Shown: piece after piece, positions 1-8,467 of the stretch
How positions within the stretch are numbered: the first letter of the stretch is position 1
Layout: the number at the start of each line of letters is the position of its first letter
DNA from: CAWHYG01 sp963833505
GTDB taxonomy: Bacteria; Eisenbacteria; RBG-16-71-46; CAIMUX01
Direction of reading: 5' to 3'
DNA length: 64,000 nucleotides
Assembly (NCBI GenBank): GCA_963833505.1
Contig: CAWHYG010000006.1
Coordinates: 310,001-374,000 of the forward strand
Notes under the pieces: generated by a model
Databases searched by the model: none
The model's input: only the letters and a program-made list of their open reading frames with translations
Told to the model about the DNA's origin: nothing
Made by a program: the position numbers and the translations under genes

Positions 1-256
1 AACCTCTTTTCCGTGCTCGCCGAATCGTTTTCGCAAGCCCGTCCGCCCATCCCCGTAATCGGTCCGTCGATCGGGCGGACCCAGCGAAAAAGAGCAAGAT
101 CTTTCATCGCAGGAGGATGGAGGCCGCCGCGAGCGAGATTGTTGCAATATGAAACACAACAACTCGGCGACGGCGCTTCCTGGTAGAGATTGAGACTTTG
201 AATTGACTCAATTGTGGCAGGACCCTGTGGCACGAGAGGATCGGACCGTCTGTAAC
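1..256. other. Left-edge stretch without a recognisable gene
   Basis: No convincing coding region is visible on either strand. On the minus strand this is the region downstream of the tRNA-Val gene. I see no hairpin with a T-run that would clearly be its terminator. It probably holds only intergenic sequence before the next gene outside the window. Confidence 0.4.
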
Positions 257-332
257 TGGTGGGCGAAACAGGACTCGAACCTGTGACCCCCTGCTTGTAA
301 GGCAGGTGCTCTGACCACTGAGCTATTCGCCC
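257..332 (-). tRNA. tRNA-Val (anticodon TAC)
   Basis: The minus strand folds as a complete 76-nt cloverleaf. The acceptor stem pairs GGGCGAA with TTCGCCC. The D-arm begins with the usual TAGCTC. The anticodon stem CCTGC/GCAGG holds the loop CTTACAA, giving anticodon TAC, which reads GTA and related Val codons. The T-arm contains GGTTCGAGTCC. The discriminator A is followed by a genomically encoded CCA at 257-259. It lies downstream of the DUF3098-like gene on the same strand. Confidence 0.95.
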
Positions 333-413
333 CTCGGACCCTCGCCTTCGGCAGGATCCCGGCTGGGACCGGATGTTGCCGACGTTCCACCGATGGAAAC
401 GAAATCGGCGATC

Positions 414-719
414 TCAGGATGGACTCGAAGAACCCGTTTCTTCCCGCCCCTTCGGCCGCGCAATCAAGGACCAGGGAATCAGCACAAGGTACCCGCCGAG
501 CAGCAGAAACGGCGCAACCGTAATGTCGCCAAGGGCAAGCAGCCCGAATCCCAGAACGATCGCCAGGATCCCGGAGCCGAAGAGGACCCAGTTCTTACGG
601 GTGAACCGGAGGGTCTGATGGCTGGCCTGGGTCCGAAGAGCATCGACGGACCTGGCCGGCGCCTTGCGGACGCCTCCCGGCCGGTCCGATTTCCGATCCG
701 CGCGCCGCCGTTCCGCCAT
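414..719 (-). CDS. Small two-helix membrane protein, DUF3098-like
   Basis: A 101-residue protein. The first 40 residues are basic and probably cytoplasmic. Two hydrophobic helices follow at about residues 44-63 and 68-85, and the tail is polar and basic. The pattern KNW...GFGLLALGD...P..L..GY..I resembles the small DUF3098 family of FCB bacteria, whose function is unknown. It is the last protein gene of the minus-strand cluster, 175 nt after the Cys-repeat protein and just upstream of tRNA-Val. The coding call rests on the clean hydrophobic pattern and family resemblance, and no function is assigned. Confidence 0.65.
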   Translation of the reverse strand: MAERRRADRKSDRPGGVRKAPARSVDALRTQASHQTLRFTRKNWVLFGSGILAIVLGFGLLALGDITVAPFLLLGGYLVLIPWSLIARPKGREETGSSSPS

Positions 720-831
720 TCCTCAATCTCCTTTGATTCTGTCCGCTACCCCAGGCGCCGTTTTTCCGTTCGCATCGGCGCCCGGGGCGTTGCACCCGGG
801 ATCGACATACTCCGGCGGCCCTGCAAAGGTC

Positions 832-848
832 CCTCCGCGAGGCGGAGG
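832..848 (-). terminator. GC-rich hairpin downstream of the Cys-repeat protein gene
   Basis: CCTCCGC and GCGGAGG form a perfect 7-bp stem with a 3-nt loop, 47 nt past the stop of the gene ending at 895. Only a weak T-run (CCTTT) follows on the minus strand. It may be an intrinsic terminator or an mRNA 3'-end structure. Confidence 0.35.
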
Positions 849-894
849 AAGCCCGGACATCGAACCGGGCTGCGGCCCTGAGCATGCCGTCGGG

Positions 895-1860
895 TCACCG
901 GGACCTCCGAGCCGAACCGGTCGAGTCGGCGCGGGCGGAGCTGTCCGGGGCGGCGCCGGACGCACCAAGGGGTCCGGGTTTGGGGCATGGGATCGAATCG
1001 CAGCGAACCACCTCGCCCAGAAAGACACCTCCGCGCTTCACGCAGTCCACACCAGTGAGCTGTTCGCAGCCGGATGGCAGGCAGCACGCGCCCCGGACCG
1101 CCAGGACTCCGCAAGGGGCGTGGCTGCACTTGCTCGCGTTGCCGAGAAAGGTGCCGCCGAACGACGCGCACTGGCCCTCAGAAAGCGTGTAGCATCCGTT
1201 CTCCACGCAGCACACGCCCAACGGCTCCGGATGTCCGGGCTCGGGCAAGGTTCCGTTCTCGCCAAAGCCGATCCGGCCGAAACCGGTGACCGACTCGACG
1301 CGGGGGTCGACGTCGGAGTTGGCGAACTGTCCCCCCATGTTCGGAAGCGGATTCGGCGTCAACTCGAAGAAGCCGAGGCCGGTCGCCGACAAGACGAACC
1401 AGTAGACGGGAATGAGGCTCCCGTTCCGGGCCTCGTGATTGACGACGCTGTCGCCTCCGCCCGAATGGGGCCACCCGTTGGTGGGAAACTCCGGCCCCCC
1501 GTCGGTGCAGGCTCCGTACGAATAGAGGTGGACGGTAGGGCTGTAGCGGATGCCGAAAGTGACCGCCTTCATCTCGGACGCGGTGTCGGACGCGAACGCC
1601 GCGTAGCAGAGGACGACCCGGGGCACACCGTCCGCCGGAAGGCGCGTGCGCGCCTCCGACCACTTCACCAGGTCGCCCCGGCGGCAGACGTCGACCGTGT
1701 CGGGCACCCAGGCCTGGGAGCTGGCCGCGTGCAGGATCAGCACGCCGCCGCCGTTCGTCGGATGGCCCTCCCCCATCGCGAGGCCCGTGAACGCGGCGCC
1801 CAGAAGGAGCGCCGCCAAGGTCACGATGAACGACCTTCGCGCCGTGCGATCCGCTTTCAT
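895..1860 (-). CDS. Secreted protein with two GACCL-type cysteine repeats
   Basis: A 321-residue protein with a clear signal peptide: a basic start (KADRTARR) followed by a hydrophobic helix, with probable cleavage after GLAMG at about residue 31. The central region has no recognisable catalytic motif. Two tandem cysteine-rich units of about 36 residues lie near residues 217-290, each of the form G(V/A)CC-x3-GC-x5-G-x2-C-x3-GG-x-FLG-x5-C-x4-PC. Such repeats occur in secreted proteins of Planctomycetes and Eisenbacteria-like genomes. They are probably small disulfide modules used in adhesion or surface display, though no role is established. The tail is rich in Ser and Ala. It lies 39 nt after mltG on the same strand. 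Confidence 0.7.
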   Translation of the reverse strand: MKADRTARRSFIVTLAALLLGAAFTGLAMGEGHPTNGGGVLILHAASSQAWVPDTVDVCRRGDLVKWSEARTRLPADGVPRVVLCYAAFASDTASEMKAVTFGIRYSPTVHLYSYGACTDGGPEFPTNGWPHSGGGDSVVNHEARNGSLIPVYWFVLSATGLGFFELTPNPLPNMGGQFANSDVDPRVESVTGFGRIGFGENGTLPEPGHPEPLGVCCVENGCYTLSEGQCASFGGTFLGNASKCSHAPCGVLAVRGACCLPSGCEQLTGVDCVKRGGVFLGEVVRCDSIPCPKPGPLGASGAAPDSSARADSTGSARRSR

Positions 1861-1899
1861 TTCCGTGGGTCCGCTCCTCTCCGACCGGCGGCGAAGCCC

Positions 1900-2970
1900 C
1901 TAACGACGGAGCGCCAGTCGAGCGCGATCATGCTCCTCCAAAGACCGCGAGAATACATGATGGCCGTCGCCCCGAGCCACGAAGAAAAGGGACTGGCAAC
2001 CCGGCTCCGGATGGACCGCCGCCCACAGGCTGGCCCGGCCCGGGCTGCAGATCGGTCCGGGAGGCAGCCCGATCTCCCGATACGTGTTGTAGGGCGAATC
2101 GATTTCGAGGTCCTTGTAGAAGACCCTGCCCGGAGGACGCTCCAGCGCATAGAGGACGGTTGGATCGCACTCGAGCTTCATCCCGCTTCGCAGGCGGTTC
2201 CAGAAGACGGCCGCAATGCGGGGCCGCTCCTCCGGGGACTCCGCTTCCGCTTCCACCAGGGAAGCCAGGGTCCAGAGCTGCCGGCGGCCGAGCCCGAGAG
2301 CCTTCGCCGGCGCTTCCAGCGAGTCGCGCCAGAGCGTGATTCCCCGGTGAAGAAGCTCGGTCAGGATCCGGCGCGGCGACTGCCCCTTGGGAATCAGGTA
2401 GGTGTCCGGAAACAGGTAGCCTTCGAGTCCCGGGCCCGGGACTTCCTCGCCGGCGAGCCAGGCCGAATCGGCGCCGGCGGCCCGGATGGAATCGAGCGAC
2501 ACCCAGGCGGAGTCGGCCACCGTGCTCAGGATTCGCCCGAGCCGCCATCCTTCGGGAATGGTCAGCTTCGTTTCTTCGATCTGGCCGCGGCCCAGCCGCC
2601 GGATGAAATCGCGCACCGACTCGCCCGGCTTCCAGGCATACCAGCCGGGCGCAACCGTGCGGTCCCAGCGGCGGCGTTTCGCCTCCATCCGCACGGGCCA
2701 GGCATGGCGGATCCAGCCTTCACGCCGCAACCGCCCGGCGATGGTCCCGAAGCCTTCCCTCGGACGCACGCGGAAGGCGCGGGTTCGCAAGATGGCCTCG
2801 GCCGGCCCGCCCGCTGAATCGCCGCCGGACTCGGACGCGCTTGCGCCCAATCCCGCGGGCAGCCGGAGGGGCGAGCTCAGCTCGCTCTCGTAGACGCCCC
2901 GGAGGATCAGGAGCACCGCCAGCGGCAGCAGGACCAGCGCGGCCGGGATCAACCACTTCGGCGTGCGCAT
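1900..2970 (-). CDS. mltG: Endolytic murein transglycosylase MltG (YceG-like)
   Basis: MltG cleaves nascent glycan strands in the periplasm and so sets the length of peptidoglycan chains. The 356-residue protein has one N-terminal membrane helix (about residues 7-24), a Ser/Gly-rich linker, a LysM-like segment and the YceG catalytic domain. The conserved block around LASLVEAEAESPEER carries the catalytic Glu, and FPDTY, NRL and SPYNTY..GLPPGPI..PG are family signatures. The gene begins 9 nt after ruvX ends, a pairing (ruvX/yqgF-mltG) that is common in bacteria and supports cotranscription. Length is normal for the family. Confidence 0.93.
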   Translation of the reverse strand: MRTPKWLIPAALVLLPLAVLLILRGVYESELSSPLRLPAGLGASASESGGDSAGGPAEAILRTRAFRVRPREGFGTIAGRLRREGWIRHAWPVRMEAKRRRWDRTVAPGWYAWKPGESVRDFIRRLGRGQIEETKLTIPEGWRLGRILSTVADSAWVSLDSIRAAGADSAWLAGEEVPGPGLEGYLFPDTYLIPKGQSPRRILTELLHRGITLWRDSLEAPAKALGLGRRQLWTLASLVEAEAESPEERPRIAAVFWNRLRSGMKLECDPTVLYALERPPGRVFYKDLEIDSPYNTYREIGLPPGPICSPGRASLWAAVHPEPGCQSLFFVARGDGHHVFSRSLEEHDRARLALRR

Positions 2971-2979
2971 GTCGCCATC

Positions 2980-3435
2980 CTAGCTCACCGGCCGTTCCGG
3001 AAGGTCGAAGGGACATCCGGCCTGAAGAAACTCCCTGAGGATGATCTGGGCCGCGAGGCGATCGCGCGCTCCTTTGTCCCGACGGACGCATACGGGCGCA
3101 TCCTGGAGCAGCTCGACGGCCTCCACCGTGGTCAGGCGCTCGTCCAGATAGGCCACCGGGAGACCCAGTTCCTCCCGGATCCAGTCGCCGAGTCGGCGGA
3201 TCCGCGGGCTCAGGTCTCCGGGCCGGCCGTCCTGGTGAAAGGGCAGGCCCAGCACGACTCCGCCGAAGCGGGATTCCTCGTGGAGCGCCCGAAGGTGCGC
3301 CTTGAGCGACCGCCCGGCGGCGGTCTCGAAGGTGGGCAATCCGAATGCCACGGTCCGGCCCGAGTCGCTTCGAGCCAGACCCGTCCGCCGGAGCCCCAGA
3401 TCGACGGCCAGAATCGGCCCTTCCGGTTGGTTCAT
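2980..3435 (-). CDS. ruvX: RuvX/YqgF family nuclease (pre-16S rRNA / Holliday junction type)
   Basis: A 151-residue RNase H-fold protein. It shows the YqgF signatures: an N-terminal Asp in ILAVDLGLRRTGLA (Asp12), the GLPFHQDG strand, the DERLTT motif and the C-terminal RDKGARDRLAAQIIL helix with its acidic residues. Family members process the 5' end of 16S rRNA and were first proposed as Holliday junction resolvases. It sits between the rsbW-like gene and mltG on the minus strand, probably in one transcript. Length matches the family. Confidence 0.92.
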   Translation of the reverse strand: MNQPEGPILAVDLGLRRTGLARSDSGRTVAFGLPTFETAAGRSLKAHLRALHEESRFGGVVLGLPFHQDGRPGDLSPRIRRLGDWIREELGLPVAYLDERLTTVEAVELLQDAPVCVRRDKGARDRLAAQIILREFLQAGCPFDLPERPVS

Positions 3436-3469
3436 CGCCGTGCCGCTCGCGGGCTATCCCAAGAGACTC

Positions 3470-3956
3470 CTAGCCCGGTCCGCCGTTCCCTCGCGGGAGC
3501 TTCTTGCACAGATGGACCAGGGTTCCCCGCCCGGGCCGGATGTCGAACTCCACCGAATCCATCATGCTGCGCATGATGAAGATTCCGCGGCCGCGGGCCT
3601 TCAAGAGGTCCTCGGGCCGGGTGGGATCCTGGCTCAGCACGGCGGCGAGATCGAAGCCGGGTCCGTGATCCTCGACCCAGACGTCCAGGCAGGAATCCCC
3701 GAGGACGAAGCGGAAGTGCACGTGCTTGCGCTCGTCCAGCATGTGTCCGTGCTGGATGGCGTTCGTTCCGGCCTCGATGATCGAGCTGGCGACCTCGATC
3801 GCCGCCTGCTCCTCGAAGTCCATTCTGGCTGGCGATGGCCTGAACCAGGCTGTCGAGGACCGAGAGCAGCTCGAGCCGGCTCGGAAGGATCAGGTCGATC
3901 GATCGTCCCCGCTGCCTGGGATCAGGATCGGCCAGGATGGGCTTGGGTCCGGCCAT
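3470..3956 (-). CDS. RsbW/SpoIIAB-like anti-sigma factor kinase, split by a one-base frameshift
   Basis: The N-terminal part starts at 3956 (MAGPKPILADP) and carries a strand and helix typical of RsbW-type ATPases (LPSRLELLSVLDSLVQAIASQ). The rest of the HATPase_c domain lies in the next frame: N-box EAGTNAIQHG, G1 box DHGPGF and G2 box GRGIFIMRSMMDSV, ending at 3470. Removing one A at about 3824 joins the halves as ASQMDFEEQ and gives 161 residues, the normal size. A C-terminal piece could in principle start at the ATG at 3823, but it would lack the first strand and helix of the fold. Family members bind or phosphorylate an STAS-domain antagonist, and the STAS gene lies 21 nt upstream. Either an assembly indel or a real mutation is possible. 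Confidence 0.8.
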
Positions 3957-3977
3957 CGCGCACTTCCCCGGGCCGCC

Positions 3978-4319
3978 TCACGCCGCGAAGCTCTTGAGGG
4001 CGGCCTCCTCCTCTCCAAAGATCTCGAAGACCGTGTTGAGGCGGGTGACCCCGAGAATCGAATCGATCCGTTTGGACACCCGCATGAGCTTGAGCCGTCC
4101 TCCGCTGTTCGCCGCCAGCATGTGACCGGAAATCAGGATTCCCAGGCCGGTCGAATTGATCCAGGACACTTCCTCCAGGTCAATGAGGATCTTGCGGTGG
4201 CCCTGCTTGAGGACCGATTGAATGGTCTGGCGCACGGCGTCAGCGTCCGGCCCGCCCATGAGCTGGCCGGACAGACGCAGGATGACGATGCCGTCCCGAA
4301 TCTCCTGGGTCATTTTCAT
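3978..4319 (-). CDS. STAS-domain anti-sigma factor antagonist (SpoIIAA/RsbV-like)
   Basis: A single STAS domain of 113 residues. The conserved loop DLEEVSWINSTGLGIL carries the phosphorylatable Ser56 in an NSTG context, as in SpoIIAA and RsbV. The domain is complete and no other domain is present. In the family, the unphosphorylated form sequesters the anti-sigma kinase. The gene starts inside the rluD stop codon (ATGA overlap at 4316-4319) and is followed by the RsbW-like kinase gene, so the partner-switch pair is encoded together. No sigma factor is seen nearby. Confidence 0.9.
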   Translation of the reverse strand: MKMTQEIRDGIVILRLSGQLMGGPDADAVRQTIQSVLKQGHRKILIDLEEVSWINSTGLGILISGHMLAANSGGRLKLMRVSKRIDSILGVTRLNTVFEIFGEEEAALKSFAA

Positions 4320-5305
4320 TCCGCCCTGCCCTCCCCCGACAGCCGGACCAGGATCTCGTCCAGATCCGCCGGCACCGGCGCCTCGAATCGAAATCGCCCT
4401 CCTCCCACCGGGTGCCGGAAGGTCAGATGATAGGCATGGAGCGCCTGGCGGTTCAATCGCCGCAGCAGATCAAAGTGGCGCGCCCGGCGCTCCGCTTCCA
4501 GCCGCTCCAGCCGTCCACGCCCGCCCCCGTACACGGCGTCCCCGAACACCGGGTGTCCCAGATGGGCGAGATGAACGCGGATCTGGTGGGTCCGCCCGGT
4601 GCCGAGGGTCACCTCGAGCCACGAGACCTCAAGGAACCGGCGGAGGACGCGCCAGGACGTCATTGCCGGACGACCCCGCGAGGTCACGGCCATCCGCCGT
4701 CGATCGCGGGGATCGCGTCCGATCGACCCGTCGCAGAGGCCCGCGTCCGCTTCCGGATGTCCCCAGACCAGCGCCACGTAGCGGCGGGTGACGGTCCGGG
4801 CCATGATCTGGCGCCCGAGCTTGCGGTAGGCGAGCGGCGTACGGGCCACGAGCATCAGCCCGGAGGTGTCCCGGTCCAGCCGATGAACGATCCCCGGCCG
4901 TTCGGGAGGCCCGGGAAACTCCCAGCCGGGGAACCGATGGAGGAGCGCATGCACGAGGGTCGGACGAGGCGCCCCGGCTCCGGGATGCACCTGGAGCCCG
5001 GCCGGCTTCATCAGCACCAGCAGGTGCTCGTCCTCGTAGAGCACGTTGAGGGGGATCGGTTCCGGCTCGAGGGTCGCGGCGGGAGCCTCCGGAATCCGAA
5101 GGACGACCTTCTGGCCCGCCACAAGGGAGGCGCTCGGCCTGGCCGCTCGGCCGTCGACCAGGACCCGGCCTTCACGGATCCAGATCTGCAGGCGATTGCG
5201 GGAGAACTCGTCGCACTTCTCGGCCAGCCACCGATCGAGCCGGAGGGGGGCCGTCACCGGTTCGACCACGAGACGCACCTCGCGTTCCGGCGATCCAGCC
5301 CGCAT
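4316..5305 (-). CDS. rluD: 23S rRNA pseudouridine synthase, RluD/RluA family
   Basis: A 329-residue RNA-modifying enzyme that converts uridines in 23S rRNA to pseudouridine. It has an N-terminal S4 RNA-binding domain (RLDRWLAEK...RNRLQIWIREGRVLVDG) and a catalytic domain. The catalytic Asp lies in the hallmark HRLDRDTSGL, followed by GRTHQIRVHLAHLGHPVFGD. The ATG at 5305 was chosen because the S4 domain begins shortly after it; the reading frame stays open further upstream but the residues there do not look like protein. The gene lies 44 nt downstream of lspA, a common neighbour pair, and overlaps the STAS gene by 4 nt. Confidence 0.93.
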   Translation of the reverse strand: MRAGSPEREVRLVVEPVTAPLRLDRWLAEKCDEFSRNRLQIWIREGRVLVDGRAARPSASLVAGQKVVLRIPEAPAATLEPEPIPLNVLYEDEHLLVLMKPAGLQVHPGAGAPRPTLVHALLHRFPGWEFPGPPERPGIVHRLDRDTSGLMLVARTPLAYRKLGRQIMARTVTRRYVALVWGHPEADAGLCDGSIGRDPRDRRRMAVTSRGRPAMTSWRVLRRFLEVSWLEVTLGTGRTHQIRVHLAHLGHPVFGDAVYGGGRGRLERLEAERRARHFDLLRRLNRQALHAYHLTFRHPVGGGRFRFEAPVPADLDEILVRLSGEGRAE

Positions 5306-5349
5306 GATTCCTGGAACCTCCGCCCTGGCGCGTCCTCCGCCCAAGCTGC

Positions 5350-5928
5350 CTACGGCGCGGCGCCGGCCCGGCCCCCCGGTTCGGCGTCTCCGGTTCCCGA
5401 GGCCTCCAGGAGCGCCGAGCGATCGTCCGACTTTCCGGGCACGAGGAGTCGAAGCGCCAGGAGGCCGACCCCCACGGTGACGCCGATGTCGGCCACGTTG
5501 AACACCGGCCAGTAGTGGGAACGAATGCCGATCTGGATGAAGTCGATGACGACCCCGAGCCAGAGCCGATCGATCAGATTCCCGACAGCGCCTCCCAGGA
5601 TCAATCCAAAGGCGCACTGCATGCCGCGGTCGTGATGGCGGCCGCTCAGGGCCAGAAGGGTGATCAGCCCCGCGGAGACCGCGGACACCGCGACGAAGAA
5701 CCAGCGCCCGCCTTGAAACAGGCCGAACGCGGAACCGGCGTTGTGAATGTAGGTGAGGCGGACCATGTCGCCCAGGATGCGCACCGGCGGCTTCCGGGGA
5801 TCCAGCCCGTGGTAGACGGCCAGCTTGGTCGCGACGTCAAGAGCCACCACCGCCAGAGCGGAACCAAGGAACAGGGACACGCCCCGGCGCCGGCTCAAAG
5901 CGCGGCCCGCTCGGCCTTCACCTGGCAT
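5350..5928 (-). CDS. lspA: Lipoprotein signal peptidase (signal peptidase II)
   Basis: LspA cleaves the signal peptide of prolipoproteins after diacylglyceryl transfer, within the inner membrane. The protein shows four hydrophobic segments and the two conserved blocks with the catalytic aspartates, GNLIDRL (Asp120) and FNVADIG (Asp147), plus NAGSAFG. The ATG at 5928 overlaps the dksA-like gene by 34 nt. An in-frame GTG at 5880 would place the first helix right at the N-terminus, as usual for LspA, and is a plausible alternative start. The C-terminal extension after residue 165 is polar and not conserved. Confidence 0.93.
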   Translation of the reverse strand: MPGEGRAGRALSRRRGVSLFLGSALAVVALDVATKLAVYHGLDPRKPPVRILGDMVRLTYIHNAGSAFGLFQGGRWFFVAVSAVSAGLITLLALSGRHHDRGMQCAFGLILGGAVGNLIDRLWLGVVIDFIQIGIRSHYWPVFNVADIGVTVGVGLLALRLLVPGKSDDRSALLEASGTGDAEPGGRAGAAP

Positions 5929-6290
5929 TTGGCGCAGAGGGCGGCATAGGGGATCAGCTCGAGCCTCTTCGCCCCGATGGGCTTGCCGCAGTCCTCGCAG
6001 TCGCCGTAGGTGCCGTCCGCGATCTTCTTGAAGGCCTCGCGAATCCGGAGGACGACCTTGCCCTCGGCGGAGGCCAGGAGCAGATCCTTCTCGCGTTCGC
6101 TCGCATCGGTGCCGAGATCGGCCATGTGCGTCGTATAGGCGGAGACGTCGCCGCTGGATTCACGCTGGGAGCGCTGAAAGACCGATTTCTCGAGCTTCCC
6201 GATGGACCGGGAGAGGTTCTCGATCTCCTCGTTCAGTCGCTTCTCGAAGTGTTTCAGTTCCTTCTTGTTCACAGTTGCCTCGCCGTTCAT
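5895..6290 (-). CDS. TraR/DksA family zinc-finger protein
   Basis: A 131-residue protein with an N-terminal coiled coil (about residues 8-90, including the linker region with conserved acidic residues) and a C-terminal four-cysteine zinc finger (Cys98, Cys101, Cys119, Cys122 in CEDCG...LCAKCQ). DksA-like proteins bind the secondary channel of RNA polymerase and modulate transcription, often with ppGpp. This copy is shorter than E. coli DksA and resembles the YocK/short DksA group often found next to lspA. It is cotranscribed with lspA, with overlapping ends. Confidence 0.88.
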   Translation of the reverse strand: MNGEATVNKKELKHFEKRLNEEIENLSRSIGKLEKSVFQRSQRESSGDVSAYTTHMADLGTDASEREKDLLLASAEGKVVLRIREAFKKIADGTYGDCEDCGKPIGAKRLELIPYAALCAKCQVKAERAAL

Positions 6291-6332
6291 CTGGCGCTGC
6301 CCCTGCCGGATCGACTCCCGGCGGTGCAGGGC

Positions 6333-7163
6333 TCATGCCTCCAAGGACTCCAGGACGCGGATGACGATCCGCGTCAGCTTCGGCTCCGCCTCGGCCGCGA
6401 TCCGGAGGATCCGGTCGATGTCCACCGGCTCGAGGGCATCCGGCAGCCCCATATCGGTGATGACCGAGAGAGCCAGCACCTTCATGCCACCGTGGACCGC
6501 CACCAGCGTCTCCGGGATGAGCGACATCCCCACGACGTCGGCCCCGATCAGGCGGAGGAACCGATACTCGGCGCGGGTCTCCAGATTGGGACCCGCCACC
6601 GCCACAAACACTCCTTTTCGAAGGGGGATCCGTTCCTCCATCCCGATTCGCTCGGCCAGGGCGATCCACCGCCGGTCATAGGGCTCGGACATGTCGGGAA
6701 AGCGGATCCCGAGAGACTCGTCGTTCGGCCCGATCAGCGGGTTGTCGCCCATCAGGTTGATGTGATCGACCGTGAGGAAGAGGTCCCCGTGGCTGAAGAG
6801 CGGATTGAGACCCCCGACTGCGTTCGAGACGATCAGGCGATCCGCTCCCAGGGCGCGCATGACCCGGATCGGGAAGGTCACCTGCTTCATGGTGTAGCCT
6901 TCGTAGGTGTGGACGCGCCCGTTCATCAAGGCGCACTCCACGCCCCCGATGCGGCCCAGGATCAGTTCTCCGGTATGCGACTCGACGGTCGAGACCGGGA
7001 AATGCGGGATCTCCGCGTAGGGCACGCGAACCTCAGCTTGCATCCGCTCGGCCAGCGTTCCCAGGCCGGTTCCGAGGATGAGCCCGACCTTCGGCCGGAT
7101 CGCGCTCGCCTTTCGCAGCCGGCCGGCCGCCTCCTCGATCTGTTCCCGCAATCCGTCCGTCAA
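6333..7163 (-). CDS. punA: Purine nucleoside phosphorylase (inosine/guanosine type)
   Basis: A 276-residue trimeric-type PNP that cleaves inosine and guanosine with phosphate to the free base and ribose-1-phosphate, for purine salvage. Signatures are LILGTGLGTLAE (phosphate-binding loop), STVESHTGELILG with the active-site His, NGRVHTYEGY, SNAVGGLNP, VAVAGPNLETRAEYRFLR (base-binding Glu) and GADVVGMSLIPE. Length is typical. It lies between divIVA and the dksA-like gene on the minus strand, 42 nt before the latter. A 216-nt gap with no recognisable gene separates it from divIVA. Confidence 0.92.
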   Translation of the reverse strand: MTDGLREQIEEAAGRLRKASAIRPKVGLILGTGLGTLAERMQAEVRVPYAEIPHFPVSTVESHTGELILGRIGGVECALMNGRVHTYEGYTMKQVTFPIRVMRALGADRLIVSNAVGGLNPLFSHGDLFLTVDHINLMGDNPLIGPNDESLGIRFPDMSEPYDRRWIALAERIGMEERIPLRKGVFVAVAGPNLETRAEYRFLRLIGADVVGMSLIPETLVAVHGGMKVLALSVITDMGLPDALEPVDIDRILRIAAEAEPKLTRIVIRVLESLEA

Positions 7164-7379
7164 GTCTCCGTTCTCCTTTTCCGCCCGCTTTCAGGCTCCA
7201 ACCGCTATTGGATGTCGTTTCCCCGAATTCGATCCGGCCGGATTACCCGACACGACTTGCGGTCCTGACTCCACGAGCCTGGCGCCGGAGCCTGCGATCG
7301 GCGCTCCCACGCGCCTCCGCTCGGACCGACACCTGCGATCTCCGCTTCCAGACGCCGCCGCCCGACCCGAAACCCGAGA

Positions 7380-8321
7380 TCACCGCTCCCGCGGTGGCCC
7401 GTGCTCTCCGGCCGGCTCGGCGTCGTTCGTCGAATCGCGAGCAGAGATCCGGAATGAGCCTTCCCGTCGCTCCCTGAGCGGGAAGAACCCCTCTTCCGGG
7501 GCGGCCGCCGGATTTGAAGCCGTCGCACCGGGCTCGCGACGGCTGTCGTCGAGCGGCAGCTGAGGCTGTTGCCGGGCTCGCAGCAGCCGGCTCAACCCGC
7601 GAGGCAGTCCTTTCGGCCGCTCGGACTTTGCCGGTTTCCCATCGGCCGCGCCGGACGACGAGTCCCGCCCGGCGTCGCGGGACGCTGGAGGCGACGCCAG
7701 GGTCTCCGCTCCGCGCGAATCCCGGACCGCTGCGGCGCTTTCATTCGAGGCCGGCTCCTCCTCGGCCACCGCGAGCGCGGGCTCGCCCCTCTCTGTGCTG
7801 GAATGCGGCGCTCCCGGCGAGCCTTCCGCCGTGAGCTGCTCCACGCGCTTTCGCAGCGCCTCGACCTCGCCGGCGTCCTGCATGTGCTCCTGGAGCACCC
7901 CGATCTGGCTTTCGACCAAGGCCCAGAAACGACGGGCGTAGATCTCCTTTCGCGCCTTCAGGGACTCGATTTCGCGAACGAGTCCCTGCAGCCGCTCCCG
8001 GGCGTCCTCCAGGATTCGTTCGGCGCGGAGGTGGGCGTCCTGAACAATGCGTTGCGATTCGCGCTCTGATGATTCCCGGGCTTCCGCCGCGATCCGGTCG
8101 GCCGTGACCAGCGAGTTGCGCATGCTCTTCTCCAGCTCGCGGTACTCGACCAGCCGGTCTTCCTGGTACTGGAGCCGTTCCGCCATCATGGCGTTTTCCT
8201 GCAGCACTTTCTCGTATTCGGAAGCCACCAGCTCGAGGAAGATGCGGACCTCCTCCGCGTCGACGCCGCGCATGGACTTCTTGAAGCTCTGCTTACGGAT
8301 GTCCAGCGGGGATATCCTCAT
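7380..8321 (-). CDS. DivIVA-domain cell-division/polarity protein
   Basis: The N-terminal 60 residues match the DivIVA lipid-binding domain (MRISPLDIRKQSFKKSMRGV, then EEVRIFLELVASEYE). A long coiled coil follows to about residue 175. The remaining 140 residues are low-complexity, rich in Ala, Ser, Glu, Pro and Arg, and unlike any domain I know. DivIVA proteins recognise curved membranes and recruit division or polar factors. DivIVA-domain proteins are usual in Gram-positives but also occur in several Gram-negative phyla. The gene is the first of the minus-strand cluster and is divergent from fbp. Confidence 0.88.
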   Translation of the reverse strand: MRISPLDIRKQSFKKSMRGVDAEEVRIFLELVASEYEKVLQENAMMAERLQYQEDRLVEYRELEKSMRNSLVTADRIAAEARESSERESQRIVQDAHLRAERILEDARERLQGLVREIESLKARKEIYARRFWALVESQIGVLQEHMQDAGEVEALRKRVEQLTAEGSPGAPHSSTERGEPALAVAEEEPASNESAAAVRDSRGAETLASPPASRDAGRDSSSGAADGKPAKSERPKGLPRGLSRLLRARQQPQLPLDDSRREPGATASNPAAAPEEGFFPLRERREGSFRISARDSTNDAEPAGEHGPPRER

Positions 8322-8467
8322 GTCGATTCTCCTTCCCCGGATTCACGCCGCCGATGCCTTCGCGGCCGGGACGGAGCCTGGGCAGGAGTCTCCAATCCCT
8401 TTCGCGTCACACTCCCACGGGCCTGCGCCGTGCTCGGATCCCCGGACGCCGCCGTATCAGGCACGCC

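Noticed and set aside
121..156. Small open frame after a GCAGGAGG-like site
   Set aside because: Only about a dozen codons, with no other support.
664..2817. 717-codon open frame on the plus strand
   Set aside because: It lies antisense to the Cys-repeat protein and MltG, with Arg/Pro/Gly-rich residues and no domain; a by-product of high GC.
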